From positions 1,178,098,863 through 1,178,162,862 of the forward strand of contig NC_090437.1 of the NCBI RefSeq assembly GCF_031143425.1: a stretch of DNA of 64,000 nt. Direction: 5' to 3'. Source of the stretch: Pleurodeles waltl. Lineage: Eukaryota > Chordata > Amphibia > Caudata > Salamandridae. The number at the start of each line of letters is the position of its first letter. Position 1 is the stretch's first letter. The position numbers and the translations under genes were made by a program. Shown here one piece after another: positions 44,268 to 55,849 of this stretch. Below the pieces are notes generated by a model. The model saw nothing but the letters and a program-made list of their open reading frames with translations. It searched no databases and was not told the origin of the DNA.

Positions 44268-46407
44268 GTCTCTCTCCATTGAAGACCTGCTAATCAAGTG
44301 ACATTGGTAAAAAATATAAAGAGACTATTATGGGCTATTAACTGTAAAGATATACTTGTTTTTCCCCTTCTCTGTAGAGGGTTGGGGAGTGCCTCTGTAT
44401 TATTCTGTATATGCTGGCCTTGTCATTTTTAACAGTATGATTGGAATGATATGAATGAGCGTTTCTTTATTTTTTTCTATTTTGTTTTCTTTCTGGATAT
44501 GTATTATATTGGAACAAACAAGGGATTTAGTGCATAATGAACGTATATAGAATAAATTGTTAAACCAAGCATATGACTCTGTATGTATTTGTATGATTTG
44601 TATGATTTTGGCTTGATGAGTTCTCTTTCCATTTGGAGATTCCGCATTTTTGGAACTATTAGTGAAGGTGGGTTACTCCTATTTTATTGATTTATTTTGG
44701 TGCTGCAGTGGTGCCAACTCACATGGTGCCAATGTGTGTCAAACTATTTTTGTTCTCTTCACACAATCACCCAGTGCGGAGCCAAAATCACAGGGTGGCA
44801 GGCAAGAGGAGCTGGAAAACCACTGAACAGTGTGGATTTCCAGCTCCACTTTGGAGGCAGCCAAAAATGTCAAATAAAACAAATTAATTAATAAGTGAGA
44901 GGCCGGAATTTATTGTTCACTGATGGAGAGAAAGAGCAAATGGTAATGCTCTACGATGGGTTTTATTTTATGTTTTGTGCAGCTGGTGGTTCCCCTAGAA
45001 TGAGCAGGAGTAGAACCAAGCATTTTTCTAATGTTGTGGGGGTTGGCAACAGTAGCTCCCAGCAACATTAAAAAACAAATACAGTAACTCTCCCGGGTCA
45101 TTTAATCTATGACCACTGGGGAGCTTATCAATGTTTTTCAAAGTACTCCATGCTCTGGATGTATGTCTTTCAGTTGCAGTGCAGAGTCCTCTTGCAGTGT
45201 GTTATATGGCTGCACTTTATGGCCCGAAAAAGCTAAAAGAAAGACTCAAAGACATGTTGATGTTCTTTAATTAGGCTTTATTTTTAAAAAAATATGACAA
45301 TCACTTTTATTAAACATTGTATTGTGTGAATTTGGATAATGTATATTTAATTATAATAATAACTGGTGACCTTTTGCTAACGATAACAGGCCTACTTTAC
45401 ATATGTTAATATGCTAATCTCTTTATAAAGCCAATAGGCCCACTTTTTACATTTTTCTGTTCTGACCTTTGACAAATTCATTAGATCTGCCTCACTTACT
45501 ACAACACCCTTTATATCGTAATATCACATAGTGAGGCATACGGGATTTGGGCACAAGACCCTGTGCCACATCCCCTCTGTATCACACAACACGTGTAGGG
45601 CACCAAGGGGGTTGGCGCAGGGCCTGTTCTGTGGCCAGGCCCTGAACCCAACTCCGCACCATACATGGCTGAAGGCTGTACGCACTGAGGTATTGGTCTC
45701 CTGCAGGGGTTGAGAGCTGGGCCCTGCCATGCATGGCAGGAGAGTGGCTGTCCCCAAAGGATTGGATGCAAGTCCTGGCCACTTCAGCCATGAGCAGCGT
45801 AGGGTTGGTGTAGTAATAAAGTATTATTTTAGGTTAAAAAACCCTAAACATGCACTAAAACAACAACGGTCAAAACACTTTATAGTTACGTGAAAATGTC
45901 AGTTAAACATACAGTTTTAAACAATCAAAATCACTGAAATTCACTAGTTATATTTATCTCAATATGTGAAGAACATTAATAACAACTGGGGGACCGCCAG
46001 GGATACAGGACACCCAGGAGTACAAGGGCTGCAACAGGGAGGGAGTTTGAGAAAAATAAATTAAAATACATAAAACAATAAAGATGGCCTCCACACACCA
46101 CAATGCCCCAAGCAACATGTAGTCAATATGGGAAAAATCCAGACAACTATAACAACCCTATAGAATTAACATTACTGAACTGTGAAACATCAGAAGTCAA
46201 AGACTGAACTTTCTGCATAGTTTGTGAACATTACTGGCAGGGTTGTGAGTGCTGTTAAACCACCTATTATGATACTGTGCATTTGCTTTATTTTTTTTTA
46301 AGAGTGCTAGAAGTATGGTGAGTTTCGCATTATACTTTTTTTACTTTTCTCTGTAGAGGATGTTATCATAAAAGGTAATTACTGTGATATTTTTTGTTTA
46401 TTGACAC
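44268..46407. other. Unassigned AT-rich DNA
   Basis: No coding motif recognised. About 45510-45800 is a GC-richer segment of unknown type (AAGACCCTGTGCCACATCCC...GGGCCCTGCCATGCATGGCAGG, which contains a small palindrome). From 45800 it resembles part of 21100-21340. Confidence 0.4.
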
Positions 46408-49141
46408 TGTTAGAAATGGGGTCTTTGGTTGACAGTCAGGTTACCCCCTGTTCAAGCAAGGACACTCACTCTAGTCAGGGTAAAAGAGAATCACACTCAG
46501 CTAATGCCTGCTTACCCCCTTGGTAGCTTGGCAGAGCAGTAGGCTTAACTTCAGAGTGCTAGTATTTGTACCAACACACACAGTAACCTAATGAAAACAC
46601 TACGAAATGACCCAACACCAGTTTAGAAAAATAGCAAATATTTATCTAAATAAAACAGGACCAAAACGACAAAAATCCGACATACACAAGTCAAGTTATG
46701 AATTTGTTAAAGATTAAACTCAAAAATAGCGCTTAGAAACAAAAATGCTTCGATGAGGTGTTAACACAACGTCGTGACGGAGTCGTTCCCAAAAAGCCAA
46801 CACCAGCGGCACCGGACACGGAGTCGCGTAGACCCCCAAGTACAGTACCTTTGGTGAAGAGTGAAAACAAGTTGATGCGCAAAGTCGGGGATTGTGGCGT
46901 CAGTGCGAAACGTTGAATCCGCGCACTTCGAGCAGGGTCGGTCACAATGTGGTGCGGTGACTTCCATGGAATCGCGGACTCCAGCGGGGCTGCAGAGGCG
47001 TCGGGCCTGCGAAGAGCGTCGCGTTCCAGCGAAGGTCACGGCGTCGGGTGCAGGAGGCGTCACCGGATTCTGCAGCGGCGTCGGTCCGAAGTTGATGTCC
47101 TTGGATTTCCACCAGCTTTCCTTTCAAGGGCCCAGGGACTGGATAGTGCACCACTTGTAAGAGCAGGAGTCTCTCCAGAGACTCCAGGTGCTGGCAGAGA
47201 GAAGTTTTTGCTGTCCCTGAGACTTCAAACAACAGGAGAGAAGAAGAGATTTCTTCAGAAGATGGAAGGCACACAAAGTCCAGTATTTGCCCTCTTACTC
47301 TGGCAGAAGCAGCAACTGCAGGATAGCTCCACAAAGCACAGTCACAGGCAGGGCAGCACTTCTCCACAGCTCTTCAGCTCTTCTCCAGGGAGAGGTTCCT
47401 CTTGATGTCCAGAAGTGATCTAAAGTCTGTGGTTTTGGGTGCCCTTTTCATACTCAATTTCTCCTTTGAAGTAGGCCTACTTCAAAGTAAAGTCTCTTTG
47501 GAATGTGAAATCCTGCCTTGCACAGGCCAGGCCCCAGGCACTCACCAGGGGGTTAGAGACTGCATTGTGTGAGGGCAGACACAGCCCTTTCAGGTGTGAG
47601 TGACCACGCCTCCCCTCCCTCCTAGCACAGATGGCTCATCAGGATATGCAGGCTACACCCCAGCTCCCTTTGTGTCACTGTCTAGTGTGAGGTGCAACCA
47701 GCCTAACTGTCAAACTGACCCAGACAGGGAATCCACAAACAGGCAGAGTCACAGAAATGGTATAAGCAAGAAAATGCTCACTTTCTAAAAGTGGCATTTT
47801 CAAACACACAATCTTAAAATCAACTTTACTAAAAGATGTATTTTTAAATTGTGAGCTCAGAGACCCCAAACTCCACATGTCCATCTGCTCCCAAAGGGAA
47901 TCTACACTTTAATGCGATTTAAAGGTAGCCCCCATGTTAACCTATGAGAGGGACAGGACTTGCAACAGTGAAAAACGAATTTTGCAATATTTCACTGTCA
48001 GGAAATATAAAACACATTACTAGGGGGGTCATTCCGACCCTGGCGGTCCATGACCGCCAGGGCCGGGGACCGCGGAAGCACCGCCAACAGGCTGGCGGTG
48101 CTTCCAGGGCCATTCTGACCGCTGCAGTAAAGCCGCGGTCAGAAAAGGGCAACCGGCGGTTTCCCGCCGGTTTACCCCTGGCCCAAGGAATCCGCCATGG
48201 CAGCGCTGCTTGCAGCACTGCCATGGGGATTCCGACCACCTTCCCGCCATCCTGGTCCTGGCAGTAAATACCGCCAGGAACAGGATGGCGGGAACGGGTG
48301 TCGTGGGGCCCCTGGGGGCCCCTGCACTGCCCATGCCACGGGCATGGGCAGTGCAGGGGCCCCCTAACAGGGCCCCATAAAGATTTTCAGTGTCTGCTGT
48401 GCAGACACTGAAAATCGCGACGGGTGCCAATGCACCTGTCGCACCCCTTCAACTTCGCCGGCTCCATTCGGAGCCGGCTTCATTGTTGAAGGGGCTTTCC
48501 CGCTGGGCCGGCGGGCGGCCTTCTGGTGGTCGCCCGCCGGCCCAGCGGGAAAGTCAGAATGACCGCCGCGGTCATTTGACCTCGGTACGGTCTTTTGGCG
48601 GTTCCCGCCAGGCGGGCGGCTTCCGCCGCCCGCCGGGGTCGGAATGACCCCCTATATGTCCTACCTTAACCATACACTGCACCCTGCCCTTGGGGCTGCC
48701 TAGGGCCTACCTTAGGGATGTCTGACATGTAAGAAAAGGGAAAGTTTAGGCCTGGCAAGTGGGTACACTTGCCAAGTCGAATTTACAGTTAAAACTGCAT
48801 TCACAGATACTGCAGTGGCAGGTCTGAGACATGATTACAGAGTTACTTATGTGGGTGGCACAACCAGTGCTGCAGGCCCACTAGTAGCATTTGATTTACA
48901 GGCCCTGGGCACCTCTAGTGCACTGTACTAGGGACTTACTAATAAATCAAATATGCCAATCATGGATAAGCCAATTACATACACATTTTGTAAAGGAGCA
49001 CTTGCACTTTAGCACTGGTTAGCAGTGGTAAAGTGCCCAGAATAACAAAAACTGCAAAATCAGAGTCCAGCACACATCAACAACCTGGGGAACAGAGGCA
49101 AAAAGGTAAGGGAGACCACGTCAAGGATGAAAAGTCTAACA
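46408..49141 (-). repeat. Ty3/Gypsy-type long terminal repeat (3' LTR), with nested MITE
   Basis: On the minus strand it starts TGTTAGACTTTTCATCC at 49141, directly after a purine tract (GGGGGGGAAACG, 49142-49153), and ends CCCATTTCTAACA at 46408, the TG...CA form of an LTR. It contains a CpG-rich part near 46930-47060 and a 629-bp Harbinger-like MITE at 48024-48652. Homologous solo LTRs lie at 53522-54544 and 58270-62678. The preceding RNase H fragment shows this is the 3' LTR of a truncated element. Confidence 0.85.
48024..48652. mobile_element. Harbinger-derived MITE with several perfect hairpins
   Basis: Ends GGGGGTCATTCCGACC and GGTCGGAATGACCCCC pair and match the termini of the two large Harbingers, and internal CACCGCCAACAGGCTGGCGG matches their left subterminal sequence, so it is probably a deletion derivative. 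It has no ORF. Perfect hairpins: 48314-48364 (24-bp arms, 3-nt loop), 48382-48416 (16-bp arms, 3-nt loop), 48496-48552 (22-bp arms). Flanks are TAG and TAT, so the target duplication is not exact. Confidence 0.85.
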
Positions 49142-49172
49142 CGTTTCCCCCCCAGCTGAAAGTGGGGAGCAA

Positions 49173-49562
49173 CTACCCAAACTCATTGGAGTTCTCATCA
49201 CTAAGGCGGAAGAACCTGGACATACCATCAGCATTGGCGTGTTCTGTACCAGGATGGTGTTCCACAGTAAAGTCCATCCCCTGTAGGGAAATGGGCCACC
49301 TCAACAGTTTTGGATTCTCACCCCTCATCTGCATTAACCATCTGAAGGGCCTGTGGTTGGTCTGAACTCGGAAGTGAGTCCCAAACAAGTAGGGTCTTAG
49401 CTTCTTCAGTGCCCAGACCACAGCAAACGCTTCACTTTCTATGGCACTCCACCTACGTTCCCTGGGTAGTAACCTCCTGCTAATGAAGGCTACGGGTTGA
49501 TCTAGGCCCTCTTCATTAAGCTGTGAGAGTACTGCTCCAATACCATGCTCTGAGGCGTCATT
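49173..49562 (-). pseudogene. Ty3/Gypsy RNase H fragment
   Basis: The C-terminal half of a 257-codon open frame: DASEHGIGAVLSQ, PVAFISRRLLPRERRWSAIE, AFAVVWALKKLRPYLFG, QTNHRPFRWLM, ENPKLLRWPISLQG and HANADGMSRFF. This is the RNase H of a Ty3/Gypsy polyprotein, which degrades the RNA of RNA/DNA hybrids. The third catalytic Asp is Asn (TNH instead of TDH), so it is inactive. Between its end and the LTR there are only about 30 bp plus the polypurine tract; no integrase follows, so it is either deleted or placed upstream as in Gmr1-like elements. Confidence 0.85.
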
Positions 49563-50150
49563 GTATTGTGGGATTCTCAGATACTCAGCATTTGGCTTTA
49601 CAGTTATCCGTACAGAGTCAACAACTTTGGTGAGAACAATCTCTTTTCCTAAAAAGTCCCAGAATTCAGGTAACACTGTACCTCTCAAATCTGCGGGTAA
49701 ATCATTACATGCCAACATTTGGTAAAATGTGACACCTGGGGTTTGATTCACCATTTTGAATTCAACATCTTCATCATGAGTCTGTATCTCTATGCCTCTC
49801 GGAGTGCAATAGATAGAGCAATTAAGCTTGCACAAGAAGTTACGTCCAAGCAGTTTCTCAGGACTAGAATCACATACCACAAATTGATGATTCTCCTCAA
49901 ATGACCCTATTTTTACAGGTGCAGCTTCTGTGACAGGGCTTGTCAATTGTTTATTGGCTACTCCTACAACTTAGTTTCTTTTTCCCAAGAGGAGTAGGTT
50001 GGGAATCTCTGCTGTTCTAATGTTAGAGAGAGTATCACCCGTGTCCACCAAAAATGGCATGTGGTGGTCATTCATGTTACCGTCCACATATAGACGACTC
50101 TGGTCTACCTCTGAGGATGCACCCAGTGTGCATTCTTCCTCACCCCCTCA
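49563..50150 (-). pseudogene. Endogenous retrovirus protease and start of reverse transcriptase, truncated
   Basis: On the minus strand, FLVDTGDT near 50060 is a retroviral aspartic protease active-site motif. After a stop near 49972, the frame 49946-49563 has LLGRNFLCKLNCSIYCTP, typical of the protease end, and VRITVKPNAEYLRIPQY, typical of the RT N-terminus. The RT palm with the YXDD box is absent: the frame passes directly into Gypsy RNase H at about 49562. The protease active-site triplet is kept but the reading frame is broken. It is an old, inactive copy; nothing suggests an infectious product. Confidence 0.7.
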
Positions 50151-50309
50151 GGCACCGTCATTGTGATTGATATGAATTGCAATCTTCATCATCATGATCA
50201 AGGGGTACTGATTCACAATGGTGTTAGTGCTTGCATTTTGGACGCATATTTACAAGGAGTTTGAACTGCCTTTGCATCTTTTTCTCGAGGCAGTGACCAT
50301 GCATTCAGT

Positions 50310-51292
50310 GGTCCATATTTGCAAAGTGATGCATCAAGCTTGATGCATCACATTTATTTGTCCTGCATCATTGTTTACCTGTAGGATAACTGGCTGCATT
50401 AGGTTATGTTAATCACATGAAAAGTAGGCCTTCCTTTTAAAACCTTAGGCAGAACTGATGCATCCATATTTAGGAAAGTGATACATTTTAAACAAATGAT
50501 GAGCGGAGTTCAAAAGGCATCAAAATTCCGGCGCATCCTTACCCCAGGTGTAAAAATTAGGCAGTGACTTTTCAATGGGAATCTGACCAGCTGCAGTCAC
50601 TTTACACACTGTAATATATCTGTATTTCACTTCCCTTCTACTAGTAGTGGGTCTACAATTGCCAATCATGCTGTAGGACCCCTTGACGAGGCTGGGACCA
50701 TGGCACCTATAATTTCATCATCCCCTGCAGCAAGGTAATGTGGCATTGTGTACATTTTGTAAGGGACATGTCAGGATTGTCAATTCTCCATGGAACAAAT
50801 GGTTCCCAAGTCCAGGCCTGTGTACTGCAACATATACTTGTATTCGCTTACATTACACTGTCACTCAACATGTCACACTATGCCCACTGTAATGTGACAC
50901 ATAGACATACTGCATACATAACCTCCTGCATCCAGGACCAATGTAGAAGGTGATATTCCAGCATTTACAGTCTTTTACATCGGTTCAAAAACATTAGACT
51001 TCCTGGGGCAAATTAAAATTTTCACACCACCTCTAATTTTTGATGCATCACTGAAATTCTGTCTGTTTTGAGGCCAACTTCAGTGATGCACCACTTTTGG
51101 GGATGAACGGTGACAGAAAAGTTCCCACAGATGCATCAGAATTTCTGACGCACCTTGGTCTCTTCTGCCATGGTGCCCCATATTGTAATACGGGGCATCC
51201 ATGACATTGTAACGGATTTTTGTGCATCATGACTTATTTTGACGCATTGCTTCCACAACACAGCGATGCATCATTTTTTCTATATATGGCCC
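50310..51292. mobile_element. Non-autonomous terminal-inverted-repeat element inside the retrovirus relic
   Basis: The left end GGTCCATATTTGCAAAGTGA and the right end TTTTTTCTATATATGGCCC form an imperfect inverted pair, both followed inward by TGATGCATC. No ORF was found inside. It separates the protease part (below 50150) from the gag nucleocapsid part (above 51320). Target duplications are unclear, so the superfamily is not assigned. Confidence 0.55.
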
Positions 51293-51319
51293 TTGATTCA
51301 TACTGGACCTGGGGACTTT

Positions 51320-52275
51320 TGCTTTTTGCTATGGCATCAGGGCTAGTGGAACTGGCACTAGTTGACCTTGGCGTACATTAAAATTGGATACTTGCTGTCT
51401 CTGTATTTGCTGTGACTGAACCTGATTATTTCCCTGTGTTTGCACAAATCCACCATTCTGCATCTTGTTTTCATTTGCCATATTATCTGAATTAAAAATG
51501 GCATTCCCTCTTCCAACAGCATAATTTGCCACAGACATGACACGAATTTGCCCTTTTCAAAGTCATCACATCCACTCCTGTTCTCGGGTCAATTGCAAAA
51601 CCTCACCATCTTCCTTGCAGGTGAAAGTCATTACCTCCATGCATCATAGATGCTCCCTGCTGATATACTCCAGGCATTCTAGCAACTTTGTCTACAAACT
51701 GTGGATTCTGACTCCTTGGTGCAGCTTTAATCTGTGCTGTCATCAGCTTCTCTATCAATTTCTTTTGTTTCAAATCCAATTTGTGGGCACAATACCTGGT
51801 GGATCTCAGAATCGGCTTATTCTACCAACAAATCAAATGATGATGGATCATGTTATTCACTTCTGGTTGCAATCCCAGTATAAATCTAAACACAAAATGT
51901 CCCAAGTCTGTCTCTATGTCACTGAAATCTTTAAAAGCCTGAAACAATCTCTCATTACAGGAATGTATGGACTCCTTATACTTTTGAGTCGTTCTATCAA
52001 TTCTGAGCCAATCAATATCTTTAGGGGACACCTTTGTTTTCAAAAACAAAATCATCTGATGGCACGTTTTCATCACAAGTAGAGACATAGCTTTTGTCAC
52101 TATATTTATCATAGATTCTTTCTCAGGCCAATCAATGGACAAGGTACATTCAGCCCTTAAATCACTTGCAACGTCAATGTCAAACAAAGTGTTCACATCT
52201 TCCCACAAAACATTTGACAGCTTCACAAACCATTCAACCTGGCTGTACCATTCCACAGGTTTGTTTCTCAAATTT
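51320..52275 (-). pseudogene. Endogenous retrovirus gag: capsid and nucleocapsid part
   Basis: The minus frame 52271-51822 has EWYSQVEWF, LWEDVNTLFDID, FLKTKVSPKDIDWLRIDRT and HFVFRFILGLQPEV, a capsid-type helical domain of a retroviral gag. Further on (about 51545-51490) CHVCGKLCCWKREC is a CCHC zinc knuckle whose His position has become Cys, followed by a Gln/Asn-rich tail (51329-51480). Capsid packages the genome and the knuckle binds RNA. Frameshifts and the lost His show decay. The N-terminal part of gag continues beyond the repeat insert at 52300-52935. Confidence 0.7.
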
Positions 52276-52309
52276 GGGAAATCATTTGTAATGTTACAAT
52301 GTCACCTCT

Positions 52310-52935
52310 GCTCCAGGGCAACTACAGCAACACAAAAAGCTGATGGGTGGAATAGTGAACATTGTCAAATATTCACCACACTCACAGATCTAGGTTAAAG
52401 CCATTGTTGTGTTGCTCGCCACGCCACTCTAGTTTGGACCCAGCCATATGCAAATCAGTCTTGACCATGCTACCCATGGAAGCAGTTCAATATGAACTGC
52501 TAGGCCCGGTCCTCCCTGGACCAGAAAACAAGCATCCTGGGACATGTTTAAGGGCATCACCCCTCATCAGCCAGGCTAGCTTGAATCCAGTGGTAGAGTG
52601 AGCATGGGACCCACGTCTGGGCATACCCTTCCAACTTAGGGCAACTATGCCAACACAAAAAGATAATTGATCAAATGCTTAACAGTGTCAAACATTCACC
52701 CCCAGTCACAGATCTTGGGTGAATCTATTGTTTTGTTGTTTACCATACCACTCCAGTTTGGACCCAGCCATGTGCAAATCAGTCTTGAACCTGCCCCCCC
52801 AATGAATAGCAGCCTGAACTGCCAGGCTAGGTCCTCTCTGGACCAGGAAACAAGAATTCTGGGACCGATTTCAGGGTATGACCCTTCATCAGCCAGGCTA
52901 GCTTGAATCTATACCCTCCTGCATGACCCACTCTT
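52310..52935. repeat. Two-unit tandem repeat, period about 322-324 bp
   Basis: GGGCAACTA.(G/A)CAACACAAAAAG recurs at 52317 and 52639; AGTTTGGACCCAGCCAT at 52431 and 52755; ATCAGCCAGGCTAGCTTGAAT ends both units near 52575 and 52900. The units differ at scattered sites, so the duplication is not recent or the units are a dispersed satellite-like repeat. It interrupts the retroviral gag. Confidence 0.85.
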
Positions 52936-52999
52936 ATAGGGAGTATGTGTACATCTTCCTCACACTCTTCTGCTCCAGCCAGAGGCAGATCTATCCTCA

Positions 53000-53516
53000 A
53001 CTTTCATTTTGACTCCTTCTTTTTTTACCCATCTTTCTTCCCATCTATCTAATTCACTCCACTTCTGATATATAGCTAATTCATTCCTTAATCTGCACTT
53101 TCTTTCCTGGAGAGCTCATTCTTGTCAGATCTCTGTCACCAAAGCTCAATCAATAACTTCCCTGCAATTTTTTGAACTTTCTTAAATCATTTCCTATTTT
53201 TGTGCTAATTTAGTCAGCCTCTCATGAGCTTGTAATGCATGTATGATAATGTCATTACATGCCAATAATCGTTAATGTTCTGGATATTTGTCTAATTGGG
53301 ACATATCAAGTATCCTAATATCATTTTGTTCAATTTGGGTACTTCTAGTGCCCTTTCTCTCTGGGGTTTGAAATGCCCTCCAACTTAATCCTGAATGTCC
53401 AGTTTCATTCCGGGTGTCAAGACATTTAAGCCAATCTTCTAATTCTTGAGCACTAAGACCTTGCATTTCTGCTGGGACATTTTATTATATCTCTCCTCAG
53501 GAAGCGTTTCCATTTG
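53000..53516 (-). pseudogene. Endogenous retrovirus gag, middle part
   Basis: A small open piece on the minus strand (53466-53272) with LSAQELEDWLKCLDT and more shifted pieces connect the matrix-like part upstream with the capsid part downstream. It is recognised mainly by position and strand; the sequence is too decayed for a domain call. Confidence 0.4.
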
Positions 53517-53521
53517 TATGA

Positions 53522-54544
53522 TGTTGGACTTTTTTTCTAATGCAGGGTCATCCCAATCTTTTTGCCTTCTGCCACCTATTTTTTCTGACCTGTTGCTGTA
53601 GGCTTTTGAACTCTGAGCACTTTATTACTGCTAACCAGTGCTAAAGTGAGTATGCTCTCTGTGTAAATTGTAATGTTGATTGGTTTATTCATGATTGACA
53701 TATTTGATTTACTAGTAAGTCCCTAGTAAGGTGTACTTGAGGTGCCAGCACCTGTAAATCAAATGTTACTAGTGGGCCTTCAGCACTGGTTGTGCCACCC
53801 ACATAAGTAGCTCTGTAATCATGTCTCAGACCTGCCATTGCAGTGTCTGCAGTTTTAACTGTAAATTCGACTTGGCAAGTGTACTCCGTGATCTTCGCTG
53901 GAATGCGACGACCTTCGCAGGCCTGACGTTGCTGCAGCCCTGACGCCGCTGCAGCCCCGCTGAAGTCCGCGACTCCGTGGAAGTCACCGCACCACGTTGT
54001 GACCGACGCCCCTGGAAGTGCGCGGATTCAACGTTTCGCACAGACGCCGCAATACCCGACTTCGCGCATCGACTTGTTTACACTCTTCACCAAAGGTACT
54101 GTACTTGGGGGTCTACGCGGCTCCGTGTCTGGCGCTGCTGGTGTCGGCTTGTCGGGAACGACTCCATCACGACGCCGTGTTAACACCTCATCTAAGCATT
54201 TTGTGTTTCTAAGCACTATTTTTGAGTTTAATCTTTAAAAATTCATAACTTGACGTGTGTATGCCCGATTTTTGATGTTTTTGTCTTGTTTTGTTTAGAT
54301 AAATATTTCCAATTTTTCTAAACTGGTGTTGTGTCATTTTGTAGTGATTTCATTAAGTTACTGTGTGTGTTGGTACAAATACTTTACACCTAGCACTCTG
54401 AAGTTAAGCCTACTGCTCTGCCAAGCTACCAAGGGGGTAGGCAGGGGTTAGCTGAGGGTGATTCTCTTTTACCCTGACTAGAGTGAGGGTCCTTGCTTGA
54501 ACAGGGGGTAACCTGAATGTCAACCAAAGACCCCATTTCTAACA
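53522..54544 (+). repeat. Solo LTR of the Gypsy family, target duplication TATGA
   Basis: Starts TGTTGGACTTTTTT, ends CCCCATTTCTAACA and is flanked by TATGA at 53517-53521 and 54545-54549. It is homologous, in opposite orientation, to the LTR at 46408-49141, but lacks about 1 kb of the middle and has no MITE. It includes the CpG-rich GCGCGGATTCAACG segment. A solo LTR is what remains after recombination between two LTRs of one element. It sits inside the retroviral gag. Confidence 0.93.
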
Positions 54545-54549
54545 TATGA

Positions 54550-55190
54550 TTTCCAGTATTTACAATGGACATTGTTGAATCTGGCACATTCAAATGTATT
54601 TTCCTATTGAGAGTAATAAAGTCAGCATTTGGAAGAGGGTTTGATCTGGACACGAACATTGGTGGATCCCTGAGAAAACCTCGCATCAGGGATAAATCCT
54701 GTCTGACTTGTTGTCAAAGCTGGGTCTGCAATGCATGTAGGGGTTATTTGTCTCGGGACCGAAAGAAATCTCCTTATTGCGCAACTCCCTAAATTCACAT
54801 TGCTAGGAACAGTCCTTAGTCAAGGAAAAATATGAGCATTCAATGCATGTGCATTATTCCCTGGTACTCCTGATCCATATAATGGAACAACGGGACCAGT
54901 TCTCACAGGAGCAGACAATGTGTCTGGAGTATTTAAAGCATTTGGGCCCTGAGGAATTGCCATCCCTGAGTTTCCTCCTGTCTGATTTAAATTCTGTTCT
55001 ACAGGTAGAGTGGGCGTATAGAAATTCTCATTTCTCCTTACCTCAGATGTGTCTCCTGTTTGGATTGTATTTCATGTTGGTGGAGAATTCAACAATAGCT
55101 CACTTATGAAATCATCCTCTGAACCTTTCTTATAATCACCACCTAGATTCTCAGTGTCCTTTGTCTCTTCCTTCTTTTTCTTTTCTTTTG
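54550..55190 (-). pseudogene. Endogenous retrovirus gag, decayed segment between insertions
   Basis: Minus-strand pieces such as MRGFLRDPPMFVSRSNPLP lie between the solo LTR and the next MITE. Placement within gag follows from the flanking matrix-like and capsid-like parts; no domain is recognisable here. Confidence 0.35.
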
Positions 55191-55195
55191 ATGTA

Positions 55196-55765
55196 GGGCC
55201 TTGATTATGTGGCTGGCATTCTTTAGCCTGCCAGCCTTGCAGTGGCAGTCAGGACCGCTGCTGTTGTGGCAGTCCAACATCCACATTAAGACCCTGGTTA
55301 AGACCCCCAGGGTCCTACCAGCACTGTCAGGATCCATGACCCTGATGGCCTGGCAGTGGTGGAGATTGTAATCCGCCAGGGTGGCGCTGCATGCAGCTCT
55401 GCCCTGCCGATTACGACCTTATGACGTTGGTCTCCATCAGTCTTTTCATGGCAGTTTCACTGCCAGGAAAAGATTGGCAGAAAACAGGTGCAGGGGGAAC
55501 AGGTGGGCCAAGTGCATGGGCAGTGCAGGAGCCCCCCTGCCCTGCACAGTCGCAATGTCTTGCAGACAGTGAACATTGCAAGGGTGCTGGTTCACCCTGC
55601 GGACTACAGTTTTACCACTAGCTCAATTACGAGCCGGAGATAATGCTGTAGCCTGTTTTTCGCTAGGCCTAGAGGTAAACTCCTTATAACTCCAGAGGGT
55701 GGGCGACCACCCTGTCGGGAGTTTGGCGATGGGTTTTTCTGTCCATCAAACTTTTAATCAGGCCC
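55196..55765. mobile_element. MITE, GGGCCTTGATTA ends
   Basis: The left end GGGCCTTGATTATG pairs with TTTTAATCAGGCCC on the right; flanks are GTA and TTA. It contains GTGCATGGGCAGTGCAGGAG and CAGACAGTGAACATTGCAAG, modules shared with the MITEs at 57399 and 63105 and partly with 48024. No ORF. Confidence 0.65.
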
Positions 55766-55849
55766 TTAGTCTTTCTCTCTTCTTCGCTAGTTGAGACAGG
55801 ATATAATATAGTTTGCTCAATTATATTATATATTCCATAACTTAGCATA

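Noticed and set aside
45511..45791. Overlapping short frames in a GC-richer patch
   Set aside because: No domain and no conservation evidence; likely an unassigned repeat.
46894..47405. Frames of 100-150 codons inside the Gypsy LTR
   Set aside because: They lie in the CpG-rich part of an LTR and have no protein features; the second LTR copy does not keep them.
48021..48655. Exact 3-bp target duplication for the MITE at 48024
   Set aside because: Flanks read TAG and TAT; no placement of the ends gives a perfect match, so none is claimed.
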